From positions 124,001 to 188,000 of the forward strand of contig NZ_BMQA01000010.1 of the NCBI RefSeq assembly GCF_014647875.1: a stretch of 64,000 bases of DNA, in the 5' to 3' direction. Under the pieces are notes generated by a model. That model had not been told where the DNA came from. It worked only from the letters and a program-made list of their open reading frames with translations, and did no database searches. Source of the stretch: Streptomyces brasiliensis. GTDB lineage: Bacteria; Actinomycetota; Actinomycetes; Streptomycetales; Streptomycetaceae. The position numbers and the translations under genes are program-made. Of this stretch, positions 34,844 to 46,310 are shown one piece after another. Numbering within the stretch: position 1 is the first letter of the stretch; each line of letters begins with the position of its first letter.

Positions 34844-37800
34844 TTGTTGCAGCGAAGAACTGGGCACAGATGGGGTCCGGCGGTCGTGGTCACGGCCGCC
34901 TTCGTCATGGCGGTCGGCTCGCAGGGAGCAGCGGTCGCCCTGCCCGCCCAGGCGGCCGCCACGGACCAGGAGTTCGCCTCGTCGTTCGAGACGGGCGATC
35001 CGGCACCGGACTGGCTGAGCACCGTCGACACGAAACCGGACGGGAGCAAGCGTTCCTCCGGCGTCGACGGCGGCTACAGCACCGGCATTCCGGGCAATGT
35101 CACCGACCATGTCACCGACGTACGGGCGAGCAGCGAGAACACGGGCGGGGGCGAGGTCAAGGAGAACCTCGTCGACGGCGAGCCGAGCACCAAGTGGCTC
35201 ACCTTCGAGCCCACCGGCTGGGTCGAGTTCGACCTCGACAAGCCGGTCAAGCTCGTGACCTATGCCCTCACGTCGGCCAACGACTACGACGAACGCGACC
35301 CGAAGGACTGGACGCTTCAGGGCTCGACGGACGGCAAGGACTGGAAGACCGTCGACTCCCGTTCCGGGGAGTCCTTTTCACAGCGCTTCCAGACCAAATC
35401 GTATGATCTCGCCGAGCCGGCCGAGTACCAGCACTTCCGGCTCGACGTGACGAAGAACAACGGCGCGTCGGGCATCCTTCAACTGGCCGACGTGCAGTTC
35501 TCCACCGGCGGCACGGGCGACCCGGTGCCGCAGGACATGCTCTCGCTCGTCGACCGCGGCCCGAGCGGCTCGCCGACGGCCAAGGCGGGTGCGGGCTACA
35601 CCGGCAAGCGGGCCCTGCGCTACGCGGGCCGGCACACCGCCGACGGGCAGGCGTACTCGTACAACAAGGTCTTCGACGTGAACGTGAAGGTCGGCCGCGA
35701 CACCCAGCTGTCGTACCGGATCTTCCCGTCGATGGCCGACGGCGATCGCGACTACGACGCCACCAACGTCTCGGTGGACCTGGCCTTCACCGACGGCACC
35801 TATCTGAGCGGTCTGGGCGCCACCGACCAGCACGGGTTCACGCTGTCCCCGCAGGGGCAGGGCGCGGCCAAGGTGCTGTACGTCAATCAGTGGAACAACG
35901 TGGCCTCGCGAATAGGCTCGGTCGCCGCGGGCAAGACCGTGGACCGGATACTGGTCGCGTACGACTCCCCCAAGGGCCCGGCGAAGTTCCGGGGCTGGCT
36001 CGACGACGTGGCGATCAAGCCGGTCGCCCCCGAGAAGCCGAAGGCGCATCTGTCGGACTACGCGCTGACCACCCGCGGCACCAACTCCAGCGGCAGTTTC
36101 TCGCGCGGCAACAACTTCCCGGCGACCGCGCTGCCGCACGGCTTCAACTTCTGGACGCCGGTGACCGACGCGGGCTCGCTGAACTGGCTGTACGAATACG
36201 CGCGGGCCAACAACGCCGACAATCTGCCGACGATCCAGGCGTTCAGCGCGAGCCATGAGCCGAGCCCCTGGATGGGTGACCGGCAGACCTTCCAGGTGAT
36301 GCCGTCCGCCGCGTCCGGCACCCCGGACACCGACCGCACGGCACGGGCGCTGGCCTTCAGGCACGAGAACGAGACGGCACGGCCGTACTACTACGGCGTC
36401 CGTTTCGAGAACGGCCTGAAGGCGGAGATGACGCCGACGGACCACGCGGCAGCACTGCGCTTCACCTACCCCGGTGACGACGCGAGCGTGCTCTTCGACA
36501 ACGTCACCCAGCAGGCCGGCCTCACCCTCGACAAGGAGCACGGCATCGTCACCGGCTACTCCGACGTCAAGTCGGGCCTGTCGACGGGCGCGACGCGGCT
36601 GTTCGTCTACGGCGTCTTCGACAAGCCGGTGAAGGAGGGCGACTCCAGCGGCGTGAAGGGCTATCTGCGGTTCGACGCGGGCTCCGACCACACCGTCACC
36701 CTGCGGCTGGCCACCTCGCTGATCAGCGTCGACCAGGCGAAGGACAACCTGGGCCAGGAGATCCCGGACGGCACGTCCTTCGATGCGGTGAAGGCCAAGG
36801 CGCAGCACGCCTGGGACGAGATCCTCGGCAAGGTCGAGGTCCAGGGCGCGACGCCGGACCAGCTGACGACCCTGTACTCCTCGATGTACCGGCTGTACCT
36901 GTACCCCAACTCGGGCTTCGAGAAGGTGGGTTCGAAGTACCAGTACGCCTCGCCGTTCTCGCCGATGCCGGGTCCGGACACTCCGGCCCACACCGGCGCG
37001 AAGATCGTCGACGGCAAGGTGTACGTCAACAACGGCTTCTGGGACACCTATCGGACGACGTGGCCGGCCTACTCCTTCCTGACACCCGGTCAGGCAGGCG
37101 AGATGGTCGACGGGTTCGTGCAGCAGTACAAGGACGGCGGCTGGACCTCCCGTTGGTCCTCCCCCGGCTACGCGGACCTGATGACCGGCACCTCCTCCGA
37201 CGTGGCGTTCGCGGACGCATACGTCAAGGGCGTGAAGTTCGACGCGAAGGCGGCGTACGACGCGGCCGTGAAGAACGCCACGGTCGTCCCACCGTCCTCC
37301 GGTGTGGGCCGCAAGGGCATGGCCACCTCGCCCTTCCTCGGCTACACCACCACGTCCACCGGCGAGGGCTTCTCCTGGGCGATGGAGGGCTACGTCAACG
37401 ACTACGGCATCGCCAAGATGGGCGAGGCCCTCTACAAGAAGACGGGCGAGAAGCACTACAAGGAGGAGTCCCAGTACTTCCTCAACCGCGCCCAGGACTA
37501 CGTGAACCTCTTCGACTCCCAGGCCGGGTTCTTCCAGGGCCGTGACGCACAGGGCAACTGGCGCGTGGACTCCGCCAAGTACGACCCGCGCGTATGGGGT
37601 TACGACTACACGGAGACCAACGGCTGGGGCTACGCCTTCACCGCCCCGCAGGACAGCCGCGGCCTCGCCAACCTGTACGGCGGCCGCGCCGGCCTCGGCG
37701 ACAAGCTCGACGAGTACTTCGCCACGCCGGAGACGGCCTCGCCGGAATTCGTCGGCTCCTACGGCGGTGTCATCCACGAGATGACGGAGGCGCGAGACGT

Positions 37801-38650
37801 CCGGATGGGCATGTACGGCCACTCCAACCAGGTCGCCCACCACGTCATCTACATGTACGACGCGGCCGGCGAGCCCTGGAAGGCCCAGCAGGACGTCCGC
37901 GAGGCGCTCTCCCGCCTCTACACCGGAAGCGAGATCGGGCAGGGCTACCACGGTGACGAGGACAACGGCGAGCAGTCGGCCTGGTACCTCTTCTCCTCGC
38001 TCGGCTTCTACCCGCTGGTCATGGGCAGCGGCGAGTACGCCATCGGCTCCCCGCTGTTCAAGAAGGCCACGGTCCACCTGGAGAACGGCCACGACCTGGT
38101 GATCAACGCCCCGAAGAACAGCGCGAAGAACGTCTATGTGCAGGGCCTGACCGTCAACGGCAGCCCCTGGACGAAGACTTCGCTCCCCAACTCCTTGCTG
38201 GAGAAGGGTGGCGTGCTGAACTTCGACATGGGCGCCAAGCCGTCCAAGTGGGGCACCGGCAAGAACGCGGCCCCGGTCTCCATCACCCAGGACGACACGG
38301 TCCCCACGCCCCGCGCGGACGTGCTGAAGGGTGACGGCGCCCTGTTCGACAACACGTCGGCGACGTCGGCGGCGGTGACGTCCGTGGACCTGCCGGTGGG
38401 CGGTGCCACGCAGGCCGTCCAGTACACCCTGACGTCCGGCACGGACCACACGAAGGCACCGACCGGCTGGACCCTGCAGGGCTCCAGCGACGGCACCACA
38501 TGGAAGACCCTGGACCACCGCTCCGGCGAGTCCTTCGCCTGGGACCGGCAGACCAGGGCGTTCACGGTCGACTCCCCCGGCTCGTACGCGAAGTACCGGC
38601 TGGTCCTGGACGGCGAGTCGACGCTGGCGGAGGTGGAGCTGCTGGCGTGA
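34844..38650 (+). CDS. Secreted GH92 alpha-mannosidase with discoidin-type carbohydrate-binding modules
   Basis: TTG start with GGGAGGG 8 nt upstream; 1268 aa. Signal peptide ~1-38. A discoidin/CBM32-like module follows at ~90-225 (LVDGEPSTKWLTFEPTGWVE, WTLQGSTDGKDWKTVDSRSG). The GH92 N-terminal beta-sandwich begins near 400 (GNNFPATALPHGFNFWTP) and the catalytic (alpha/alpha)6 part ends with the DEDNGEQSAWYLFSSLGFYP block, which holds the catalytic acids. A second discoidin-like module lies at the C-terminus (~1150-1268), with an almost repeated WTLQGSSDGTTWKTLDHRSG motif. GH92 enzymes are Ca-dependent inverting exo-alpha-mannosidases of N-glycans. The linkage is not deducible, but the +1 site region (YGHSNQVAHHV) differs from the NEP-type region of the second enzyme. 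Confidence 0.9.
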   Translation: MLQRRTGHRWGPAVVVTAAFVMAVGSQGAAVALPAQAAATDQEFASSFETGDPAPDWLSTVDTKPDGSKRSSGVDGGYSTGIPGNVTDHVTDVRASSENTGGGEVKENLVDGEPSTKWLTFEPTGWVEFDLDKPVKLVTYALTSANDYDERDPKDWTLQGSTDGKDWKTVDSRSGESFSQRFQTKSYDLAEPAEYQHFRLDVTKNNGASGILQLADVQFSTGGTGDPVPQDMLSLVDRGPSGSPTAKAGAGYTGKRALRYAGRHTADGQAYSYNKVFDVNVKVGRDTQLSYRIFPSMADGDRDYDATNVSVDLAFTDGTYLSGLGATDQHGFTLSPQGQGAAKVLYVNQWNNVASRIGSVAAGKTVDRILVAYDSPKGPAKFRGWLDDVAIKPVAPEKPKAHLSDYALTTRGTNSSGSFSRGNNFPATALPHGFNFWTPVTDAGSLNWLYEYARANNADNLPTIQAFSASHEPSPWMGDRQTFQVMPSAASGTPDTDRTARALAFRHENETARPYYYGVRFENGLKAEMTPTDHAAALRFTYPGDDASVLFDNVTQQAGLTLDKEHGIVTGYSDVKSGLSTGATRLFVYGVFDKPVKEGDSSGVKGYLRFDAGSDHTVTLRLATSLISVDQAKDNLGQEIPDGTSFDAVKAKAQHAWDEILGKVEVQGATPDQLTTLYSSMYRLYLYPNSGFEKVGSKYQYASPFSPMPGPDTPAHTGAKIVDGKVYVNNGFWDTYRTTWPAYSFLTPGQAGEMVDGFVQQYKDGGWTSRWSSPGYADLMTGTSSDVAFADAYVKGVKFDAKAAYDAAVKNATVVPPSSGVGRKGMATSPFLGYTTTSTGEGFSWAMEGYVNDYGIAKMGEALYKKTGEKHYKEESQYFLNRAQDYVNLFDSQAGFFQGRDAQGNWRVDSAKYDPRVWGYDYTETNGWGYAFTAPQDSRGLANLYGGRAGLGDKLDEYFATPETASPEFVGSYGGVIHEMTEARDVRMGMYGHSNQVAHHVIYMYDAAGEPWKAQQDVREALSRLYTGSEIGQGYHGDEDNGEQSAWYLFSSLGFYPLVMGSGEYAIGSPLFKKATVHLENGHDLVINAPKNSAKNVYVQGLTVNGSPWTKTSLPNSLLEKGGVLNFDMGAKPSKWGTGKNAAPVSITQDDTVPTPRADVLKGDGALFDNTSATSAAVTSVDLPVGGATQAVQYTLTSGTDHTKAPTGWTLQGSSDGTTWKTLDHRSGESFAWDRQTRAFTVDSPGSYAKYRLVLDGESTLAEVELLA

Positions 38651-38668
38651 CGAAGGCCTGACCACCGA

Positions 38669-38700
38669 GAGGGCCCGCCGGTCGAGACCGGCGGGCCCTC
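38669..38700. terminator. Bidirectional terminator between the two GH92 genes
   Basis: GAGGGCCCGCCGGT pairs perfectly with ACCGGCGGGCCCTC (14 bp) around a CGAG tetraloop, between two convergent stop codons. Confidence 0.85.
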
Positions 38701-38717
38701 CTGCTTCACCGGGGCGT

Positions 38718-41700
38718 TCAGCTCACCGCGAGGGCGAACACGTGCAGGTTCGTGTTGTTCGGCAGCGTCACGCTCTTGACGGTCTTGCCGGACGGCGCCT
38801 CGAACGGCTTGGTGGCGAAGACGTACGTCGCCACCGGGTCCTTGTCCGCGCCGCCGACGTTGCGGTACGCGGCTTTGGCCACGACCGCGTTGCCGTACTG
38901 GACGGTGCCGCTTCCACCGCCGACGGTCCAGTCGGTGAAGGAGAGGTCGACGGTGTCGGTGCTGCCGTCGGTGTAGGTGACGGTCGCCTGCGTCTGCTGG
39001 TTGCCGTTGACCGCGCTGCCGACGAACGACAGCTTGGCTGCGGGTGTGGGCAGTTCGATCCTCTGGCCGGTCGCGGAGGCGTTGTCGGGCCGGCCGGCGG
39101 GCGAGTCGGGCCAGGTGAACGTGAGCCCCTCCACCGTCCCCTGCGCACCCGGGGTGAGGCCGGCCGCCGCGAGCGCCTGACGGGAATAGCTCCAGCCGCC
39201 ACCGTCGTAGTCGGCCTCGTCGTGGTCACCGGTGTCGTCCGAGACGCCGGTGTTGTTGTAGGCGGCGACGAGCGAGCCGGGCGCGGCCACCGTCAGGGAC
39301 ACCGGCTGCTCGTACGAGGTGTCGCCCGAGGTCACCGTGACCTTGATGTCGTAGAAGCCCTGCCGGGTCTCACCGGTGGTGGCGAGCGCTATCTCCTGGG
39401 AGCCGTCGGTCACGGTGCCCTCGGCGGGCGATGCCGTGATCCCGTCGGGGGTCTCGACACGGAAGCGCACCTCCGGCCCGCTGCCGCCGCTCAGCGACAG
39501 CGCGCGGATGCCGACCTTCGTGCTGTCACCGGGGGCGACGGTGGCGGCGGTCGGCCCGACGCCGATCTGGTACGGCTGCTCGCCCTCCCGGAAGGAGGGC
39601 GGCGGCGTGGCTGCCCCCCAGGTCTTGTTCGGAGTGCCTGAGAGCGTGTAGTCGAGGCGGCCGCCGTCCCGCACGAACGACGCCGGGAGCCAGGCCCGGT
39701 CGCTGGAGCGCCCGTCGACCTTCAGCGACTGGACGTACGGCGTGTCGGCGGCCGCTCCCGTCGCCCGGATCGAGATGTCGTTGCCCTGCGGCCGGTCGAT
39801 CTCGACGCGCTCGAACAGCGGTGAGCCGAGGACGAGTTCGGCACGCGAGGGTACCTGCGGATACATGCCGAGCGCCGAGAAGACGTACCAGGCCGACATC
39901 GCGCCGAGGTCGTCGTTGCCGGGGATGCCACCGGGCTGCGTCGACCAGAGCTGCCGCATCGCCGCGCGCACGGTCTCCTGGGCCTTGTAGGGGGCACCCG
40001 CGTAGTCGTACAGGTACGGCACGTTGATCGAGGGTTCGTTGTCCATCTCGGACTTGGTGCCGCCGTTGCCGGTGAAGGCCCAGCTGCCGTCGGCGTTGTG
40101 GAAGAAGTCGTCGAGCCGGGCCAGCGCCTTGCCGGTGCCGCCCATCGCCGCGAACAGGCCGGCCGGGTTGTGCTGGACCATCCAGGTGTACTGGGCGGCC
40201 GTACCCTCCACGAACCCGTTGCCGGTGTCCGGGGTGAAGCCGGTGACCCAGCTGCCGTCGGCCTTGCGGTTGGCGATGTAGCCGCCGCTCGGGTCGGCGG
40301 CGATGTTGAAGTTGTTCTGCCACCACTGGGCGCGGCTCGCGAAGGTCGCGGCCGTGTCCTTCTGCCCTGCGGCCTGGGCGAGTTGGGAGAGCGAGAAGTC
40401 GGCGGTGGACATCTCCAGGGTCTCGGCGGCGCCGCCCCAGGCGTTGGAGACGCTGGGCATGTAGTGCAGCTGGAGGTACTTGTCGAGCGAGGGCCGCTGG
40501 CCCACCGACAGCACGGGCTTGCCCGCCGACGACAGGTCCTGCGGCGTCGGCACGGTCGCCGCCTTCACGAGCGAGTCCAGCGCGCCGCGCAGATCGAAGT
40601 CGGTGCCGCCGAAGGCGCGGATGCCGGCCAGGGCGGTCGGCGAGGGGTCGCCGTTCATGACGTGCGTGCCGCTCGCGCCGTGCAGCCAGCGGTCCCAGGT
40701 CCCGCCGTTCTGCCCGGCGAGTTCGTACAGCGACTGCGCGATGTCGGAGCCGGTGCGCGGGTCGAGCAGGGTGAGCAGCTGCACCTGGTCGCGGTAGACG
40801 TCCCACCCGGAGAAGGTGCCGTACTGGGCCTGGTGTCCGCGTCCCACCCGGTGCACCTTGCCGTCGCTGCCCCGGTACCGGCCGTCGGCGTCACTGATGA
40901 CGTTCGGGTGCAGCAAGGCGTGGTAGAGGGCGGTGTAGAAGGTGGTCCGCTCGTCGTCGGTGCCACCGCCGACGCGGATCGCGTCCAGCCGGTCGCGCCA
41001 GGCTGCCGCGGCGGCGCCCTGCACCGCGTCGAAGGACCGGTACGACGGGTTCTCCGCCGCGAGATTGGCCTCGGCGCCGGCCTGGCTGACGTACGAGATG
41101 CCGACCTTGACGTTCACCGGGCCGGTGCCGGGCGCGAACTCGACGTATCCGCCCGCCCCCTTGCCCGTGACGGGCCACCCGCCGTTCGAGAACCCGCCGG
41201 TGCCACCGGAGGCGCTGGTCGCCCCGGGGTTCACTTTGTCGTCCTGCCAGGTGCCGGTGGCCTTGAAGGCGCGATCGAAGCGGGCGGTGAAGTACAGGGT
41301 GTAGTAGGAGCGTTGGCCCTCGGCATCGAGATAGCCGCAGAAGTTCCCGGAGGTGACGGAGCCGGAGACGGTCCGGTTCTTCGGGTCGATGCTGATGGTC
41401 GAATCGGCCGAGCCCACCTCGGAGTTGGCGGTGCGGACCAGAAGCGAGGCGGGCTTGTCGGCGGGGAACGTGAAACGGCCGGAGCCGGTGTGCGCGGTGG
41501 CGGTCAGGTCGGCGGTGACCCCGGACGACAGGCCCACCTTGTAGTGGCCGGGCTCGGCGGTCTCGTCGGCGTGGCTGAAGTCGGCGGCGTAGACCGCGTC
41601 CTTGGTGTCGGTCGCCGGGGACGAGGTGACCTCACCGGAGTACGGGAAGAACGGGATGTCGCCGCTGCCGCCCGCACACCCCGTGCCCGACATGTGCGTG

Positions 41701-41984
41701 AGGCTGAAGCCGCGGATGCGGGTGGCGTCGTACTGGTATCCGCCCGGCGCGACGGTACTGGTGGCGCTGCCTCTGGTGTTCTCCGGGCTCCAGGAGAGCA
41801 TGCCGAAGGGCACGACGGCGCCCGGGAAGACATCGCCGCCGTTTCTGGTGCCGATCAGCGGGTCGACGTATGTCGTGGGGTCTTTGACCAGGCCGGGTGG
41901 TGCGGCGGTCGCCGCGAGGGCGGGTGTGGCGCCGCCGACCGCGAGCGCGGCGGCGAGCAGCAGGGACACGGGACGGAAACGCAT
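38718..41984 (-). CDS. Secreted GH92 alpha-mannosidase
   Basis: The ATG giving MRFRPVSLLLAAALAVGG has an AAGGAGGAGG site and yields 1088 aa; the longer frame upstream is rejected. Signal peptide ~1-24. The GH92 N-terminal domain begins at YVDPLIGTRNGGDVFPGAVV with PFGMLSWSPEN. The catalytic region ends with DNEPSINVPYLYDYAG and GNDDLGAMSAWYVFSALGMY, matching the Asp base and substrate-binding acids of characterised GH92 enzymes. After it come an NEW3-like beta-sandwich (~850-930) and a C-terminal beta-sandwich module. It faces the first GH92 gene tail to tail. Two LacI-type palindromes lie upstream. Confidence 0.9.
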   Translation of the reverse strand: MRFRPVSLLLAAALAVGGATPALAATAAPPGLVKDPTTYVDPLIGTRNGGDVFPGAVVPFGMLSWSPENTRGSATSTVAPGGYQYDATRIRGFSLTHMSGTGCAGGSGDIPFFPYSGEVTSSPATDTKDAVYAADFSHADETAEPGHYKVGLSSGVTADLTATAHTGSGRFTFPADKPASLLVRTANSEVGSADSTISIDPKNRTVSGSVTSGNFCGYLDAEGQRSYYTLYFTARFDRAFKATGTWQDDKVNPGATSASGGTGGFSNGGWPVTGKGAGGYVEFAPGTGPVNVKVGISYVSQAGAEANLAAENPSYRSFDAVQGAAAAAWRDRLDAIRVGGGTDDERTTFYTALYHALLHPNVISDADGRYRGSDGKVHRVGRGHQAQYGTFSGWDVYRDQVQLLTLLDPRTGSDIAQSLYELAGQNGGTWDRWLHGASGTHVMNGDPSPTALAGIRAFGGTDFDLRGALDSLVKAATVPTPQDLSSAGKPVLSVGQRPSLDKYLQLHYMPSVSNAWGGAAETLEMSTADFSLSQLAQAAGQKDTAATFASRAQWWQNNFNIAADPSGGYIANRKADGSWVTGFTPDTGNGFVEGTAAQYTWMVQHNPAGLFAAMGGTGKALARLDDFFHNADGSWAFTGNGGTKSEMDNEPSINVPYLYDYAGAPYKAQETVRAAMRQLWSTQPGGIPGNDDLGAMSAWYVFSALGMYPQVPSRAELVLGSPLFERVEIDRPQGNDISIRATGAAADTPYVQSLKVDGRSSDRAWLPASFVRDGGRLDYTLSGTPNKTWGAATPPPSFREGEQPYQIGVGPTAATVAPGDSTKVGIRALSLSGGSGPEVRFRVETPDGITASPAEGTVTDGSQEIALATTGETRQGFYDIKVTVTSGDTSYEQPVSLTVAAPGSLVAAYNNTGVSDDTGDHDEADYDGGGWSYSRQALAAAGLTPGAQGTVEGLTFTWPDSPAGRPDNASATGQRIELPTPAAKLSFVGSAVNGNQQTQATVTYTDGSTDTVDLSFTDWTVGGGSGTVQYGNAVVAKAAYRNVGGADKDPVATYVFATKPFEAPSGKTVKSVTLPNNTNLHVFALAVS

Positions 41985-42135
41985 GACGCGGCCCCTCCTC
42001 CTTGGGACGGGTCGCGCACCACAGGTCGCACAAGCCGCAGGGACAGTAACCTGCGCCCCCGGTACCGCGGAAGACCGCCGCACCGGTCGCACCGACACTC
42101 CCGGGTTCATCCGTGTGGGCTGTCCCAAGTCGCTT

Positions 42136-42147
42136 GACATCGTTGTC
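42136..42147. promoter_or_regulatory. LacI-type operator copy upstream of the second GH92 gene (1)
   Basis: GACATCGTTGTC differs from the perfect palindrome GACAACGTTGTC at one base. It lies about 150 nt upstream of the GH92 start. The overlapping TTGACA could also serve as a -35 on the plus strand. Confidence 0.55.
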
Positions 42148-42181
42148 CGTTGGCGCGGTACAGTCATGTACGGAGTCACCA

Positions 42182-42193
42182 GACAACGTTGTC
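42182..42193. promoter_or_regulatory. LacI-type operator copy upstream of the second GH92 gene (2)
   Basis: GACAACGTTGTC is a perfect palindrome identical to the one before the first GH92 gene. It is 46 nt from the first copy. Confidence 0.6.
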
Positions 42194-42398
42194 GCGCGCC
42201 ACAGCGCCGTCACAAGCCACGTTCCACCCGGGCAGGGTGCTCCCCCGTCGCCTGCCCGGCTCGCGGACCCGGTGTCGTGCCCAACCCCACCGGGTCCGCC
42301 CAGAGCGCTCAAGCACCAGCTCCCGTCGAGCCCGAAGCCCCGGGCGGTGCGGGCACTTACGTTCCGCTTGCGGCGCATCCGCCGCCCCTCTCACCTGC

Positions 42399-43100
42399 AC
42401 GAAGGCCCCACTGCACACCCTGGTCCAGGCACCGTGGCGCACCCGCACCGCCATGCTGGCCGTCTTCCAGGTCCTGCAGGCGTTCGGCTACTACGGCTTC
42501 GGCACCCTCGCCCCGCTGGTGCTCGCCGGCAAGGGCTACGACATCGTGCAGAGCCTGACCTTCAGCGCCCTGTCCTTCGTCGGCTACCCGATCGGCTCGC
42601 TGCTGTCCGTCCCGATCCTGGAGCGCGTCGAGCGCAAGACCCTGATCACGCTGTCGGGGCTCGCCATGCGCGGGTTCGGCCTCGGGTTCGGCTACGCCCA
42701 CTCCACCGCGCTGATCGTGGCCCTCGGCTTCTGCTACACCCTCGCCAGCAACCTCTTCTCCAACGCCTACCACGTCTACCAGGGCGAACTCTTCCCCACC
42801 CGGCTGCGGGCCACCGGCGCGGGCACCGCGTACTCCCTCGGCCGGCTGGGCTCCGCCGCCATGCCGTACGTCCTGCTGCCCCTGCTGGTCGGCCACGGCG
42901 CCGACGCCGTCTTCGCCTTCATCGCCTGCGCCATGGCCGGGGCCGTCCTCGACATCGGCCTGCTCGGCCCGCGGACGACCGGCCGCTCCCTCGACGAACT
43001 CGCCGACTCCACCAGCGGGGACGCCCCGGTGACCGCCGCGACCGCAGTCTCCCCGGCCCGGGCCTCGACCGCCTGCCACCACCCGAACCCCGGCGCCTGA
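42399..43100 (+). pseudogene. C-terminal half of an MFS sugar transporter, 5' truncated
   Basis: About 230 residues resemble only the second six-helix half of sugar-porter-like MFS proteins: MLAVFQVLQAFGYYGFGTLAPLVLAG, ALSFVGYPIGSLLSVPILERVERKTLI, and YQGELFPTRLRATGAGTAYSLGRLGS. Full-length family members are about 440-480 aa, and no homologous N-terminal half is visible. The upstream in-frame sequence is Arg/Pro/Ser-rich and non-membrane. The remnant follows the LacI-type palindromes directly, as if its original promoter region and N-terminal half were lost or rearranged. It is probably non-functional. The start is approximate. Confidence 0.65.
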
Positions 43101-43125
43101 CCGCGCCGGCCCCGCCGGAACACAC

Positions 43126-43163
43126 CGAGGGCCGCATCCCCGTCGCCGGGGACGCGGCCCTCG
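43126..43163. terminator. Bidirectional terminator before the end of aconitase
   Basis: A 17-position stem (CGAGGGCCGC then TCCCCG) with a single A/C mismatch closes a TCGC loop, between the MFS remnant and the convergent aconitase gene. Confidence 0.8.
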
Positions 43164-43181
43164 ACCGCTGTGCCGTACCGC

Positions 43182-45899
<2,718 letters not shown>

Positions 45900-45965
45900 G
45901 ACAGTCTCCTTCATTGATGTGCGCGTACCACCGCATCCTGCCGCCACGCAAGCTTGGCCGATCCG

Positions 45966-45986
45966 CTAAGGTAAGCCTAAGTAAGG
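45966..45986. promoter_or_regulatory. Iron-box-like sequence in the acnA leader
   Basis: Read on the minus strand, the segment contains TTAGGCTTACCTTA, which matches 12 of 14 positions of the TTAGGCTCACCTAA core of the Streptomyces DmdR/IdeR iron box. The outer part matches poorly. It lies about 70 nt upstream of the acnA start, between the proposed transcription start and the gene. Confidence 0.4.
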
Positions 45987-46026
45987 CGACCCTTACTCGA
46001 GTGGCGACCGCGGTGCGCCTGGCAGA

Positions 46027-46044
46027 TATCTCGATGTCGAGATA
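46027..46044. promoter_or_regulatory. ATCTC-N6-GAGAT dyad at the acnA promoter
   Basis: TATCTCGA-TG-TCGAGATA is a perfect 8-bp inverted repeat. A minus-strand TAGAGT (-10-like, complement of 46045-46050) directly precedes it, so the dyad would cover the acnA transcription start. The same outer pattern recurs before murA2. Confidence 0.6.
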
Positions 46045-46282
46045 ACTCTAGTACATGGGGCCGGGATGGTCATGCCCAGCCCGGTCCGACCCTGCCGCTT
46101 TCCGGCGGCAGCCCGCCACGGGATCATCCGGCGCCGGGATACCGGAGGTGCGCCTCTGGTACTTACGAGTGATTATCTACCAAAACGGGCAAACTGATTA
46201 TTTGGTGGTCAATCCCTTTTATTTCCTTGTTCCCGCTGGTCATTGACCGGCCGTCACCCGAATGGACCCCCCAACAGGCGCC

Positions 46283-46298
46283 ATCTCATATCTGAGAT
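46283..46298. promoter_or_regulatory. ATCTC-N6-GAGAT dyad at the murA2 promoter
   Basis: ATCTCA-TATC-TGAGAT is a perfect 6-bp inverted repeat sharing the ATCTC-N6-GAGAT pattern with the acnA dyad. It overlaps TAACCT (46298-46303), a good -10 whose position 7 nt before the ATG suggests a leaderless transcript. No Shine-Dalgarno sequence is seen. Confidence 0.6.
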
Positions 46299-46310
46299 AA
46301 CCTCAACCTC

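Noticed and set aside
35378..38665. 1095-aa minus-strand frame opposite the first GH92 gene
   Set aside because: Complement of a well-recognised mannosidase gene; composition (His, Arg, Val, Gly rich) is that of antisense GC-rich DNA.
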